DNA of 64,000 nt. Source: Pelagimonas varians (GTDB taxonomy: Bacteria; Pseudomonadota; Alphaproteobacteria; Rhodobacterales; Rhodobacteraceae). Made by a program: the position numbers and the translations under genes. Of the stretch, positions 26,043-34,455 are shown one piece after another. Location of the stretch: contig NZ_QKMF01000017.1 of assembly GCF_003208435.1 (NCBI RefSeq), positions 45,550-109,549 of the forward strand, given 5' to 3'. The notes beneath the pieces were generated by a model. It was not told the origin of the DNA, made no database searches, and saw only the letters and a list, made by a program, of their open reading frames with translations. Every line of letters begins with the position of its first letter. Position 1 is the first letter of the stretch.

Positions 26043-27023
26043 TTATCTAACGATCAAAGACGCGACAAACCTGTGAATGTGATCAGACGCCGGATCGGCG
26101 CGGCCGGTGAGCAAGTCGACGGCTTTGTAGGCAAGTGGCTCGACCGGAACTGCGACCGTGGATATGCCGCGGCCGACCCATGTGTAGAAAGACGGGTCAC
26201 CATATCCGATAAAGCTTAGATTTTCAGAGGGTTGCAAGCCGGTTTCCATCAAAGCACCTAGCGCACCATTTGATATTTCAAAACCGCCGCAGACCATCGC
26301 GGTGGCGCGTTTTTCGTTCAGGATCCGGCGGGCGTGGGTCTGCCCCATTTCCTTGGACGGCCCGCCAGTGCAAATCAACTCCGGGATTTCCGTCAGCTCG
26401 GTCCGTTTCAACCCTTCTCGAAATGCCGCGAGGCGCGAGCGGCCCGACGTCAATTCTTTGTCTGCGCCGATATAGGCGATACGTTGGTGCCCCTGTGCCG
26501 CAAGATGGGCGACGGCGTCGCGAATGGCAGGGCTGTCATCGACAAGGATCGTTGGCGTGGGGCGGCCGATATCCCGTTGCCTGATCAGCTGAATGACCGA
26601 GGTATCGCGCAGATGCAGAACGGATTTTTCCGACTTGCCGGGGGTGGGCACCATCACAACCCTCTGCACTTGGATCTGATGCAGTCTTTCAAGCGCCTTT
26701 TCTTCGTTGGCGATATTGTCGCCGGTCAGGTGAATGACCAGCTGGAGCGATTTTGCCTCGCACGCAAGGGCCATTGTGTTCGCAAATTGCGCGTAGAATT
26801 CATTGACGATATTGGGCAGCAGCAGGCCGATGATCTGGGTCTCGTCGCCGCGCATTGCCGAGGCGGCAGCATTCTTGACATATCCCAGTTCTCGCGCCCG
26901 CTGTTTCACCGCATCGCGCGTTGCCTTCATCACATTCGGATGATTCGATAGCGCACGGGAAACAGTCATATGCGATATGCCAAGATCCTTGGCGATGGAC
27001 TTGATCGTGACGCGTTCGGACAA
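26043..27023 (-). CDS. LacI-family regulator of the adjacent sugar-acid operon
   Basis: A 326-aa repressor. The N-terminal helix-turn-helix TIKSIAKDLGISHMTVSRAL is followed by the hinge helix at about residue 50 and a periplasmic-binding-like effector domain. It is divergent from the kinase-enolase operon with 113 bp between. The palindrome TGTTCACGTGAACA at 27102-27115 lies in that gap and a near copy precedes the ABC transporter genes, so both are likely its operators. The inducer is probably the sugar or sugar acid transported, or a phosphorylated intermediate. Confidence 0.9.
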   Translation of the reverse strand: MSERVTIKSIAKDLGISHMTVSRALSNHPNVMKATRDAVKQRARELGYVKNAAASAMRGDETQIIGLLLPNIVNEFYAQFANTMALACEAKSLQLVIHLTGDNIANEEKALERLHQIQVQRVVMVPTPGKSEKSVLHLRDTSVIQLIRQRDIGRPTPTILVDDSPAIRDAVAHLAAQGHQRIAYIGADKELTSGRSRLAAFREGLKRTELTEIPELICTGGPSKEMGQTHARRILNEKRATAMVCGGFEISNGALGALMETGLQPSENLSFIGYGDPSFYTWVGRGISTVAVPVEPLAYKAVDLLTGRADPASDHIHRFVASLIVR

Positions 27024-27101
27024 ATTTAATCCTTCGTTTTGCGGGCTTTGTAGCGGAATATCCTAACGTTGTCTTGACAGGAATTTCAATGTCTGCGAAT
27101 T

Positions 27102-27115
27102 TGTTCACGTGAACA
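27102..27115 (+). promoter_or_regulatory. LacI-type operator upstream of kinase-enolase operon
   Basis: TGTTCACGTGAACA is a perfect 14-bp palindrome with a central CG, as expected of LacI-family operators. A TTGACA at 27074-27079 could be the -35 box, which would put the palindrome over the -10/+1 region, consistent with repression. The core GTTCACGTGAAC recurs at 31231-31242. Confidence 0.75.
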
Positions 27116-27136
27116 TTGCTTGGGAGGAGCAAATTG

Positions 27137-28147
27137 ATGCCCGAATTGCACACCCGCTGCGCAGACCTGATCGAGGAGTTGGGGATCGCATCCAAGGGTG
27201 CCATCGAGGCCGTTACACCGCTGACAGGCGGCGTCGCGTCTGACATCGCACGTGTGGATCTGGCGGATCAGTCGTTGTGTGTGAAATTCGCCCTGCCCAA
27301 GCTGAAGGTTGCTGCGGATTGGCATGCGCCCGTGCACCGCAACGCTGCTGAATACGCATGGCTCGAAGTCGCCGCATCTGTGTGTCCAAACGCGTCCGTT
27401 CGCCTGTTTGGCCGGTCAGAACGGCAGCACGGTTTTGCGATGGAATTTCTGGATGGCACTGACGTCTATCTTTGGAAAACAGCCCTGTTGGCCGAGGCAC
27501 CGGATCAGGGCGAGGCGGCCAAGGTTGGCGACATGCTGGGGCGAATCCACGCGGCTTCGGCTGAACGCGGGTTTGACCAAAGCGCCTTTCAGAACCGTGA
27601 TGATTTTCGGGCGTTGCGGATCGAGCCCTACCTAACCTTTACGGCGCAGGCCCATCCGGCGCTTGTAGGAACGCTGAACGAGCTGGCCGGGATTTTATAT
27701 AACAGCCAGCAAGTTTTGGTACATGGCGATGTCAGCCCGAAGAATATTTTGTTTCGACCTTCCGGTCCCGTGCTGTTGGATGCGGAATGCGCCACGATGG
27801 GGGATGCCTGCTTTGACCCGTCGTTTTGCCTGAACCATCTGGTGATCAAGGCGATCCACCTGCCGACATCGCGTGACCGATTGTTGGGTGATGTCGGCTT
27901 GTTTTGGGCGGCCTATAGCGCCCATGTCATGTGGGAACCCACCAACGATCTGGAGCAACGGATTTGCCGTCTTTTGCCTGCGCTGATGCTGGGGAGGGTC
28001 GATGGCAAATCGCCTGTTGAATATCTGAACGAACAAGGGCGTGCACAGGTGCGCCAGCTGGCAATGGGACTGGTTTCAAACCCGGCCACATCGCTCGCCT
28101 CTTTTGTCGCAAGACTGAACGATCATCTAAAGGAGCATGGCAAGTGA
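27137..28147 (+). CDS. Aminoglycoside-phosphotransferase-family small-molecule kinase
   Basis: A 336-aa cytosolic kinase of the APH/choline-kinase fold. The catalytic loop HGDVSPKN holds the base D198 and N203 (H196 at its start), and LLDAECATMGD holds the metal-binding D215. The start ATG 27137 has GGGAGGAG at 27122-27129. Its stop overlaps the enolase paralogue start as GTGA. APH-fold kinases phosphorylate sugars, homoserine, methylthioribose and other hydroxylated molecules; here the first position in a sugar-acid operon suggests phosphorylation of the imported substrate or an early intermediate. Confidence 0.82.
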   Translation: MPELHTRCADLIEELGIASKGAIEAVTPLTGGVASDIARVDLADQSLCVKFALPKLKVAADWHAPVHRNAAEYAWLEVAASVCPNASVRLFGRSERQHGFAMEFLDGTDVYLWKTALLAEAPDQGEAAKVGDMLGRIHAASAERGFDQSAFQNRDDFRALRIEPYLTFTAQAHPALVGTLNELAGILYNSQQVLVHGDVSPKNILFRPSGPVLLDAECATMGDACFDPSFCLNHLVIKAIHLPTSRDRLLGDVGLFWAAYSAHVMWEPTNDLEQRICRLLPALMLGRVDGKSPVEYLNEQGRAQVRQLAMGLVSNPATSLASFVARLNDHLKEHGK

Positions 28148-29454
28148 CAGCTATTGCGTCAGTAAAAGGGCGGCGGGTCTGGGATTCGCGCGGCCACCCG
28201 ACTGTCGAAGTCGACGTCGTATTGGAAAACGGTGTGTTGGGGCGGGCGATTGCGCCTGCTGGTGCATCGCGCGGAACCCGCGAGGCAATTGACTTGCGCG
28301 ACGGCGGGAAACTGTTGCAAGGCAAGAATGTCGCCAAGGCGCTGGCCAGCGTCAACGGTCCCATCGCGAAAGCGCTGAAAGGCCGTGACGTAAACGATCA
28401 GGGGGCGGCGGATGCGGCCATCTTGGCCTTGGACGCATCTCCGTTCAAGGAAATGCTGGGCGGCAATGCAACTGTTGCAACGTCGCTGGCGATTTTGCAC
28501 GCAGCGGCTGCGGACGCCCGAAAACCGCTTTGGCGGCATGTGGCCGATCAGTATGGCACCACACCATCGCTACCATTGCCGGAAATCCAGATTTTCGGGG
28601 GCGGTGCCCATGCAGGCCGCCGTGTGGACATCCAGGACTTTATGATCATGGTGCCCGGCGCGCGGGATTTCGACGAAGTGATGGAAATCACCAACGAAGT
28701 CTATTTTGCCGCCGGTGATATCATGGCGCAAAAGGGCAAGCTGGCCGGTGTTGCGGATGAGGGCGGCTGGTGGCCAATGTTCGACAGCAACGAAGAGGCG
28801 TTGGAAACGCTGGTCGCAGCGATTGAAAAAGCCGGTGAAGTGCCGGGCGAGCGCGTGGTGATTTCGCTCGACATCGCGGCCTCAGAATTCCGCAAGGACG
28901 GCGCTTACAATCTGGCATTGGAAGACCGCAAGATGGACAGCGCCGGTTTGATCGATTTGCTGGGCGGTTGGCTGGATGCCTACCCCATTGCCTCAATCGA
29001 AGACCCTGTCGGCGAAGACGACCGCGCAGGTATGATCGAATTTACGCGCCGCTTTGGCGACAAGGTTCAGATCATTGGTGACGATTATCTGGTGACCAAT
29101 GCGCAACTGGTCCATGAAGCCGCAGCGCAGGGTGCCTGCAACGCGGTGTTGATCAAGGTGAATCAGGCCGGAACCGTCAGTGAAAGCATCGAGACATTCC
29201 ATGCCGCCATCGCGCAGGGATGGGGGGCGATTGTGTCTGCCCGCTCGGGCGAAACCGAAGACAGCTCTATCAGCCATCTGTCGACCGGACTGGGCGGCGG
29301 ACAACTGAAGGTCGGGTCGTTCACGCGGTCCGAGCGGATGGTGAAGTGGAACGAATGCCTGCGCATTCAAGATACGCTGGGGCGCGATGCCTTTGTCAAA
29401 GGTGCGTCGCTGGCGCGCACTTGGTGGGGCGCAAAACAAAAGGAAACCGCATGA
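28144..29454 (+). CDS. Divergent enolase paralogue
   Basis: A 436-aa member of the true enolase family, normal length, GTG start overlapping the kinase stop. Enolase residues retained (yeast numbering in brackets): H156 (H159), E206 (E211), metal ligands D243, E286, D313 (D246, E295, D320), catalytic K338 (K345), phosphate-contacting R367-S368 (R374-S375) and K389 (K396). Changed: D165 for E168, A366 for H373, and the mobile loop reads PAGASRG instead of PSGASTG. The phosphate side of the site is thus kept while the side facing the leaving group is altered. I infer a dehydratase for a phosphorylated hydroxy acid other than 2-phosphoglycerate. It is not expected to be the housekeeping enolase. 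Confidence 0.85.
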   Translation: MTAIASVKGRRVWDSRGHPTVEVDVVLENGVLGRAIAPAGASRGTREAIDLRDGGKLLQGKNVAKALASVNGPIAKALKGRDVNDQGAADAAILALDASPFKEMLGGNATVATSLAILHAAAADARKPLWRHVADQYGTTPSLPLPEIQIFGGGAHAGRRVDIQDFMIMVPGARDFDEVMEITNEVYFAAGDIMAQKGKLAGVADEGGWWPMFDSNEEALETLVAAIEKAGEVPGERVVISLDIAASEFRKDGAYNLALEDRKMDSAGLIDLLGGWLDAYPIASIEDPVGEDDRAGMIEFTRRFGDKVQIIGDDYLVTNAQLVHEAAAQGACNAVLIKVNQAGTVSESIETFHAAIAQGWGAIVSARSGETEDSSISHLSTGLGGGQLKVGSFTRSERMVKWNECLRIQDTLGRDAFVKGASLARTWWGAKQKETA

Positions 29455-30299
29455 AACTTGTTCGCTATGGCGACCGCTACGGTGCCAAGATCCCTTGTAT
29501 TCTGGATGATGAAGGTCTTGCGCGCGATGCGTCATCAATTGCGCATGACTTTGGCCCGCGCACCCTGTCGGCAGATCTGCTTGATACATTGCGTGAAACC
29601 GACCCCAAGGCCCTGCCCCTTGCGAATATCGAGGGCATGCGCATGGCTCCGCCCGTGGCACAGCCTTTCAATATCTGGTGCATCGGGTTGAACTATTCTG
29701 ATCACGCAGCCGAGGCCGGATTGCCTGTCCCGAACGAGCCGATCTTGTTCAACAAGTCTACCGCGACTTATTGCGGCCCGAATGACGACATCCTTTATAG
29801 TCCGAAAATGACCAAGTTGGATTGGGAAGTCGAACTGGGCATCGTGATCAGCAAGCCTGCCCTGAACATCCCCAAGGCCGAGGCGATGGATTATGTCGCG
29901 GGCTTTGTTGTGGTCAATGACCTGTCAGAACGGGCTTGGCAGATGGAACGTTCGGGCCAGTGGGTCAAAGGAAAATCGTTCCCGAATTTCTGTCCGACGG
30001 GCCCCTATCTGGTCACACCTGACGAAGTAGGGGATGTGCAGTCATTGGGCATGTGGCTCGATGTGAACGGCAAGAGGATGCAGACCGGCAACACCGGCAC
30101 CATGATCTTCGATGTGGCGACTATCGTCAGCTATATGACTGAATTCACACGTCTTGAGCCGGGCGATCTGATTTGCACCGGTACGCCTCCGGGGGTTGGC
30201 GCGGGCATGAAGCCGCCTGTCTGGCTGAAACAGGGTGATGTGGTTTCACTGGGCATCGACGGTCTGGGGAAACAGACCCAAACCGTTGTTGATTTGTAA
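29451..30299 (+). CDS. Fumarylacetoacetate-hydrolase-family enzyme
   Basis: A 282-aa FAH-fold enzyme. The metal ligands are E126 and E128 (DWEVELG) and D157 (VVNDLSE), with a lysine in GKSFPNF (K175). It begins in an ATGA overlap with the enolase paralogue. FAH enzymes hydrolyse or isomerise 2,4-diketo acids and related compounds; next to a BDH2-like SDR the likely role is cleavage of a 2,4-diketo-3-deoxy sugar acid to pyruvate and a second acid, as in non-phosphorylated fuconate and rhamnonate routes. The precise substrate is inference. Confidence 0.85.
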   Translation: MKLVRYGDRYGAKIPCILDDEGLARDASSIAHDFGPRTLSADLLDTLRETDPKALPLANIEGMRMAPPVAQPFNIWCIGLNYSDHAAEAGLPVPNEPILFNKSTATYCGPNDDILYSPKMTKLDWEVELGIVISKPALNIPKAEAMDYVAGFVVVNDLSERAWQMERSGQWVKGKSFPNFCPTGPYLVTPDEVGDVQSLGMWLDVNGKRMQTGNTGTMIFDVATIVSYMTEFTRLEPGDLICTGTPPGVGAGMKPPVWLKQGDVVSLGIDGLGKQTQTVVDL

Positions 30300-30308
30300 G
30301 GGACCGAC

Positions 30309-30440
30309 ATGAAGCTCAGATTGAAAAGCAGGAGCGGGTTTCTGTTGAAACGGGATAGCAGGTGTTTGACACAGGTACGCCTGCGAAAGCGGATCCAAAC
30401 TGCCAAAAAGGTCGTGCAGACTACGGGGGGTGCCACGTGA
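30309..30440 (+). CDS. Possible 43-aa basic ORF between hydrolase and SDR genes
   Basis: An ATG at 30309, with AAGGGA 5-6 bp upstream and 9 bp after the hydrolase stop, opens a 43-codon frame. It ends in TGA at 30438-30440, overlapping the GTG start of the SDR gene as GTGA. The product (starting MKLRLKSRSGFLLKRD) is strongly basic with one Cys. Its AGA and AGG codons are unlike its neighbours, which argues for a spacer or decayed gene. The coupling at both ends argues for translation, perhaps just to deliver ribosomes to the SDR start. Confidence 0.35.
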   Translation: MKLRLKSRSGFLLKRDSRCLTQVRLRKRIQTAKKVVQTTGGAT

Positions 30441-31189
30441 TTGTCACTAACACCCAACCGCTGGCCGGAAAAACGGCCGTCGTTACAGCCGCCGGACAGG
30501 GGATCGGACGTGCCATTGCTGACCGATTGGCCACTGACGGCGCTACTGTTCACGCCACCGATCTAAATGCAGATTTGCTCTTTGATTTTGAGGGTGGCCA
30601 CACGGCGGCATTGGACGCAACAGACCAAGCCGCCGTTGACGCCTATTTCGATGCGCTTGGCCAGATTGATGTCTTGGTCCACGCCGTAGGCTATGTGCAC
30701 CAAGGCACGATCGAAGAATGTACTGCCGCCGAATGGAAGCAGTCGGTGTCTATCACGCTGGACAGCGCATTTCATGTCTTGGGTGCCGCTGTTCCGCATA
30801 TGAAAACCAATGGCGGCAGCGTCATCACAATTGCTTCTGTCGTTGGGTCAATCAAGGGGTTTCCGCGCCGCGCGGCCTATGGAGCCACAAAAGCAGGGGT
30901 CATCGGCCTGACAAAATCGGTTGCGGCGGATTACCTGACATACGGCATTCGCGCCAATGCGATCTGCCCCGGCACCGTGGACAGCCCCAGCTTGCGGCAG
31001 CGGATGGACGCGTTGGCTGAAACCTTGGGAAGCCGTGAAGAGGCCGAGGCGTTCTTTCTGGACCGCCAGCCCAGCGGACGGCTGGGGACACCCGAGGAAA
31101 TCGCCGGACTGGCTGCCTATCTGGCCAATGACCAAAGCGCACTGATCACTGGTCAGGCGATCGCGATCGATGGTGGCATCATGATCTAG
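30437..31189 (+). CDS. SDR-family 2-keto-3-deoxy sugar acid dehydrogenase (BDH2-like)
   Basis: A 250-aa NAD(P)-dependent oxidoreductase of the classical SDR type. The cofactor motif is TAAGQGIGRAIA and the active site is S...YGATK with KGFPRRAAYGATKAGVIGL. The stretch SVAADYLTYGIRANAICPGT and the PSLRQR motif match the BDH2 / 2-keto-3-deoxy-L-fuconate dehydrogenase group. GTG 30437 with a G-rich ribosome-binding site is chosen over the ATG 30362. It would oxidise C4 of a 2-keto-3-deoxy acid to the 2,4-diketo acid cleaved by the hydrolase encoded upstream. Confidence 0.85.
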   Translation: MIVTNTQPLAGKTAVVTAAGQGIGRAIADRLATDGATVHATDLNADLLFDFEGGHTAALDATDQAAVDAYFDALGQIDVLVHAVGYVHQGTIEECTAAEWKQSVSITLDSAFHVLGAAVPHMKTNGGSVITIASVVGSIKGFPRRAAYGATKAGVIGLTKSVAADYLTYGIRANAICPGTVDSPSLRQRMDALAETLGSREEAEAFFLDRQPSGRLGTPEEIAGLAAYLANDQSALITGQAIAIDGGIMI

Positions 31190-31229
31190 CCAAACACAGA
31201 TGACAAAACCGGGGCCGTTTGCGCAAAAA

Positions 31230-31243
31230 TGTTCACGTGAACG
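31230..31243 (+). promoter_or_regulatory. Second LacI-type operator, upstream of ABC transporter genes
   Basis: TGTTCACGTGAACG matches the palindrome at 27102-27115 in 13 of 14 bases, including the full core GTTCACGTGAAC. It stands 49 bp before the start of the binding-protein gene, so the transporter genes probably have their own promoter under the same repressor. Confidence 0.72.
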
Positions 31244-31291
31244 TACCGATTTTGAAGACCACACGAACCGTCAATTGGAGGAGATTTGACA

Positions 31292-32554
31292 ATGAAACGA
31301 ACAACGAAACTGGGAATTACCGTCGCAGCAATCGCCATCGCTGTATCAGGCGCGGCCCAAGCCGAACCCAAAACCAACGTCCTGCACCAATGGCATTCAG
31401 GTGCCAATGCGGATGCCATCAACAAGCTGGGAGACATGTATACCGCAGCCGGCGGGACGTGGAACCAGACCGCCGTTCCCGGCCATACGTCAAACACGAT
31501 TGCCCGCCTGCGCGCTGACGTGATTTCCGGCACGCCGCCGTCCGCTGTTCAGCTAAAAGGGCCGGAAATTGGTGAATGGGCCAATACGGGGCTTACTGCA
31601 AACATGAATGATCTGGCGGCTTCCGAGGGCTGGGAAGATGTGGTTGCGCCAGAGCTGGTCAGCGTCATGCGTCCCGATGGCGAATGGGTTGCCGTCCCGA
31701 TGAACATCCATCGCATTGACTGGATGTGGGCGTCCAAGTCCGCGATGGACACTGTGGGCGCAACCGGTCTGCCCAAGACGTGGCCTGAATTCAATGAAGT
31801 CGCTGAAAAGATGATGGCGGCTGGCATTATCCCTGTTGCTCACGGTGGTCAGGACTGGATTGACGGGACTTTGTTTGAGATCGTCGTGCAGGGCATTTCA
31901 ACTGACCTCTTCCGCAAGGCGTTTGTCGAGCTGGATCTGGATGCGTTGCAAAGCGCGGAAATGCAATCCGCCTTTGACCAATTGCGGCTTATGGTCGGCT
32001 GGATGGACGAAGCCTTTCCCGGTCGCGGTTGGGAAGAACCTTTGAACATGATGGCGAAAGGCGAGGCCGGTTTTTATTTCCACGGCGACTGGGCTATCGG
32101 CACAATGAACGCCGCCGGCTATGAATACGGCAAGGACTATCTGTGTTCCGGTGCGCCGATGAACAGCGGTGAGCCCGGCTATATCTTGAACTCGGACAGT
32201 GTTGTTTTCTTCAAGCAAAACGACCCGGACTATGTTGAAGGTCAAAAACTGCTGGCCTCAACCATCATGACGCCGGAATTTCAAAAGGTCTTTAACGTTG
32301 CCAAAGGGTCAATTCCGGCCCGTATGGACGTTGAATTGGGGGATGATTTCAATCCTTGCCAGCATCTTAATATCAAGGATCTGAAGGCCGCGGCTGATGC
32401 CGGAACCGTCGTACGTTCCATGGCGCATAACATGGCCGTCCCAGAGAAGTTCCGCAAAGCGATGTTCACGGTGATTTCCGAATTCATCACATCCGACATG
32501 AGTTCCGAGGATGCTGCACGCCGAATGGCGGAGTCTGTGATCAACGAATACTGA
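31292..32554 (+). CDS. Sugar ABC transporter substrate-binding protein
   Basis: A 420-aa periplasmic solute-binding protein of the family 1 (COG1653) type. The leader MKRTTKLGITVAAIAIAVSG ending AAQA is a Sec signal peptide. The body begins NVLHQWHSGANADAINKL and has AKGEAGFYFHGDWAIG, which is typical of glycoside/sugar-binding proteins. GGAGGAG at 31277-31283 supports ATG 31292. A GC-rich stem-loop follows the stop. Sugar identity cannot be told from the sequence; the linked enzymes suggest a sugar or sugar acid degraded by a diketo-acid route. Confidence 0.9.
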   Translation: MKRTTKLGITVAAIAIAVSGAAQAEPKTNVLHQWHSGANADAINKLGDMYTAAGGTWNQTAVPGHTSNTIARLRADVISGTPPSAVQLKGPEIGEWANTGLTANMNDLAASEGWEDVVAPELVSVMRPDGEWVAVPMNIHRIDWMWASKSAMDTVGATGLPKTWPEFNEVAEKMMAAGIIPVAHGGQDWIDGTLFEIVVQGISTDLFRKAFVELDLDALQSAEMQSAFDQLRLMVGWMDEAFPGRGWEEPLNMMAKGEAGFYFHGDWAIGTMNAAGYEYGKDYLCSGAPMNSGEPGYILNSDSVVFFKQNDPDYVEGQKLLASTIMTPEFQKVFNVAKGSIPARMDVELGDDFNPCQHLNIKDLKAAADAGTVVRSMAHNMAVPEKFRKAMFTVISEFITSDMSSEDAARRMAESVINEY

Positions 32555-32566
32555 TCCAGCTTTGTC

Positions 32567-32596
32567 GGGCCGCCTTTCTCTTCTCACGGGCGGCCC
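32567..32596 (+). terminator. Stem-loop after ABC binding-protein gene
   Basis: GGGCCGCC (32567-32574) pairs with GGCGGCCC (32589-32596) over 8 bp with a pyrimidine-rich 14-nt loop, followed by a T-rich run. As in the TRAP operon above, a hairpin directly after a binding-protein gene probably lowers transcription of the membrane components or stabilises the upstream message. Confidence 0.55.
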
Positions 32597-32623
32597 ACTT
32601 TCCCTTTGAATCCGGAGCATTCC

Positions 32624-33559
32624 ATGTCTGAAACTGTTACAATTCCGTCGTTTGCACCCCGGCCCAAAAGCCGCGCGGCGCGACTGTCTCAACTGGTTCC
32701 GATTGCCGTTTTGTTGCCAACTATGGTGGCGACAGGGATATACATCTTCGTTTTTGTGCTGTGGAATATCTACCTGTCCGTCACCAATTCGTCGATCTTG
32801 CCTGTCTATGATTTTGCCGGTTTCGATGCCTATACCCGCTTGTGGCGCAATCCGCGCTGGACAACAGGCGTGTGGAACCTGGCCCTGTTCGGTGTGCTCT
32901 ATATTGTGCTGTCGACCGTCGTTGGGATATTTTTGGCTATTTTGATGGATCAAAAGGTCAAAGGTGAGAACCTGCTACGGTCTATCTTCTTGTACCCGAT
33001 TGCGATCTCGTTTGTTGTGACGGGCACCACGTGGCAATGGATTTTGAACCCGTCGACGGGGCTTCAGTCCTTTGTTCGCAATCTCGGTTGGGAAAGCTTT
33101 GAATTCAGCCTGATCACCGATCGGGATACCGCGATATATGCGGTTGTGATTGCTGGTATCTGGCACGCATCCGGCTTCGTTATGGTCATGGTTTTGGCGG
33201 CTTTGCGCGGCGTCGACACAGACATGGTGAAGGCAGGTCAGATCGATGGTGCGAGCATGGCCAAGATTTACCGCCGTATCATCTTGCCGACGATATGGCC
33301 GGTCCTGATTTCTGTTTTCATCATCCTTCTACAATTTGCGATCAAAACGTTTGATCTGGTGCTGGCATTGACCCACGGCGGGCCAGGCATTTCGACGACT
33401 TTCCCGGCAATGTTCGTGTACGACCGCCTGTTTGCTGCCGGTGAGCTGGCGCAGGGCGCCGCTGCTGCAGTCTGGATGCTGATTGGCCTGGTCGTTCTCT
33501 TTCTTCCCATACTTGCTTTGAATTGGGTGATCCGTCGCCAGAAGGGGGCTGTGAAATGA
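32624..33559 (+). CDS. Sugar ABC transporter permease (MalF/UgpA type)
   Basis: A 311-aa inner-membrane permease with six hydrophobic segments. The cytoplasmic ATPase-coupling EAA loop is seen in LRGVDTDMVKAGQIDGASMA. The ATG at 32624 is preferred over 32606 because of the CCGGAG upstream and the family length. The last codons overlap the next permease gene as ATGA, so the two permeases will be made in equal amounts. Confidence 0.9.
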   Translation: MSETVTIPSFAPRPKSRAARLSQLVPIAVLLPTMVATGIYIFVFVLWNIYLSVTNSSILPVYDFAGFDAYTRLWRNPRWTTGVWNLALFGVLYIVLSTVVGIFLAILMDQKVKGENLLRSIFLYPIAISFVVTGTTWQWILNPSTGLQSFVRNLGWESFEFSLITDRDTAIYAVVIAGIWHASGFVMVMVLAALRGVDTDMVKAGQIDGASMAKIYRRIILPTIWPVLISVFIILLQFAIKTFDLVLALTHGGPGISTTFPAMFVYDRLFAAGELAQGAAAAVWMLIGLVVLFLPILALNWVIRRQKGAVK

Positions 33560-34455
33560 CTGCCATCGACACTATTCCCAATCTAGATCGCAAGAAGCCA
33601 TTGCGGCCATCTCAGGTGGTCGGGCGCATCGCACTCTATGCCACACTCATTGTGCTCGCGCTGTTTGTACTGATGCCCTTGGCCGTGATCATCCTGAACT
33701 CTGTCCGTTTTAACGATGACATTTTGCGCGAAAGCTTCATCGGGTGGCCGACGCGGTTGACGCTTGAAAACTGGGGGGTGGCTTGGGGCGAGGCCTGCAT
33801 CAACGCAAGCTGTACCGGCGTGAAGCCCTATTTCTGGGCGTCCATTTTGATGGTTGTGCCTGCAACGGTCATTTCGACGGCCATCGGGTTGATAAATGGT
33901 TTCGCGCTGACCAAATGGAAAATGCCCTTTGCAGGCTTCATTTTTGTCGCCATCACAATCGGAGTCTTTCTGCCGCCTCAGGTCGTGCTTTTGCCATGGG
34001 CCATTGCGCTTGGCTGGTTGGGCCTGTCCAAGTCATTGGTAGGTTTGTCCTTGGTTCACATCATCCAAGGCACGTGTTTCACCACGTTGTTTTGCCGCAA
34101 CTACCTGATCAATCTACCTGATGACCTGATCAAGGCGGCCCGGATCGACGGGGCCGGCTTCTTTCGCACGTTTTGGAAGATTGTTGTCCCTCTGTCGCCG
34201 CCAATCATAATCGTAACCATCATCTGGCAATTCACCTTCATCTGGAATGAATTCCTGTTCGCAATCACGTTCAGCTCGTCTGATTTCCGCCCGATTACAG
34301 CGGCCCTGATGAGCCTCAACGCCAATGACACCGGTGTCAGTGAATACGGGTTCGGTTCGGCGGCGGTTCTGATCGCCGCCATCCCCCCTCTTGTCATCTA
34401 CTTTCTCGGCGGTCGCTATTTCGTCCGGGGCCTTACTCAAGGAGCTGTAAAATAA
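33556..34455 (+). CDS. Sugar ABC transporter permease (MalG/UgpE type)
   Basis: A 299-aa inner-membrane permease with six hydrophobic segments. The EAA-type loop is in NLPDDLIKAARIDGAGFFRT. It starts within the stop of the first permease and its own stop shares one base with the start of the ATPase gene (TAATG), so translation of the cassette is coupled. It forms the second half of the membrane channel. Confidence 0.9.
   Translation: MTAIDTIPNLDRKKPLRPSQVVGRIALYATLIVLALFVLMPLAVIILNSVRFNDDILRESFIGWPTRLTLENWGVAWGEACINASCTGVKPYFWASILMVVPATVISTAIGLINGFALTKWKMPFAGFIFVAITIGVFLPPQVVLLPWAIALGWLGLSKSLVGLSLVHIIQGTCFTTLFCRNYLINLPDDLIKAARIDGAGFFRTFWKIVVPLSPPIIIVTIIWQFTFIWNEFLFAITFSSSDFRPITAALMSLNANDTGVSEYGFGSAAVLIAAIPPLVIYFLGGRYFVRGLTQGAVK

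Noticed and set aside
28144..29454. Calling this gene the housekeeping enolase (eno)
   Set aside because: Conserved Glu and His of the active site are changed and the gene is inside a LacI-controlled sugar operon, unlike glycolytic eno.
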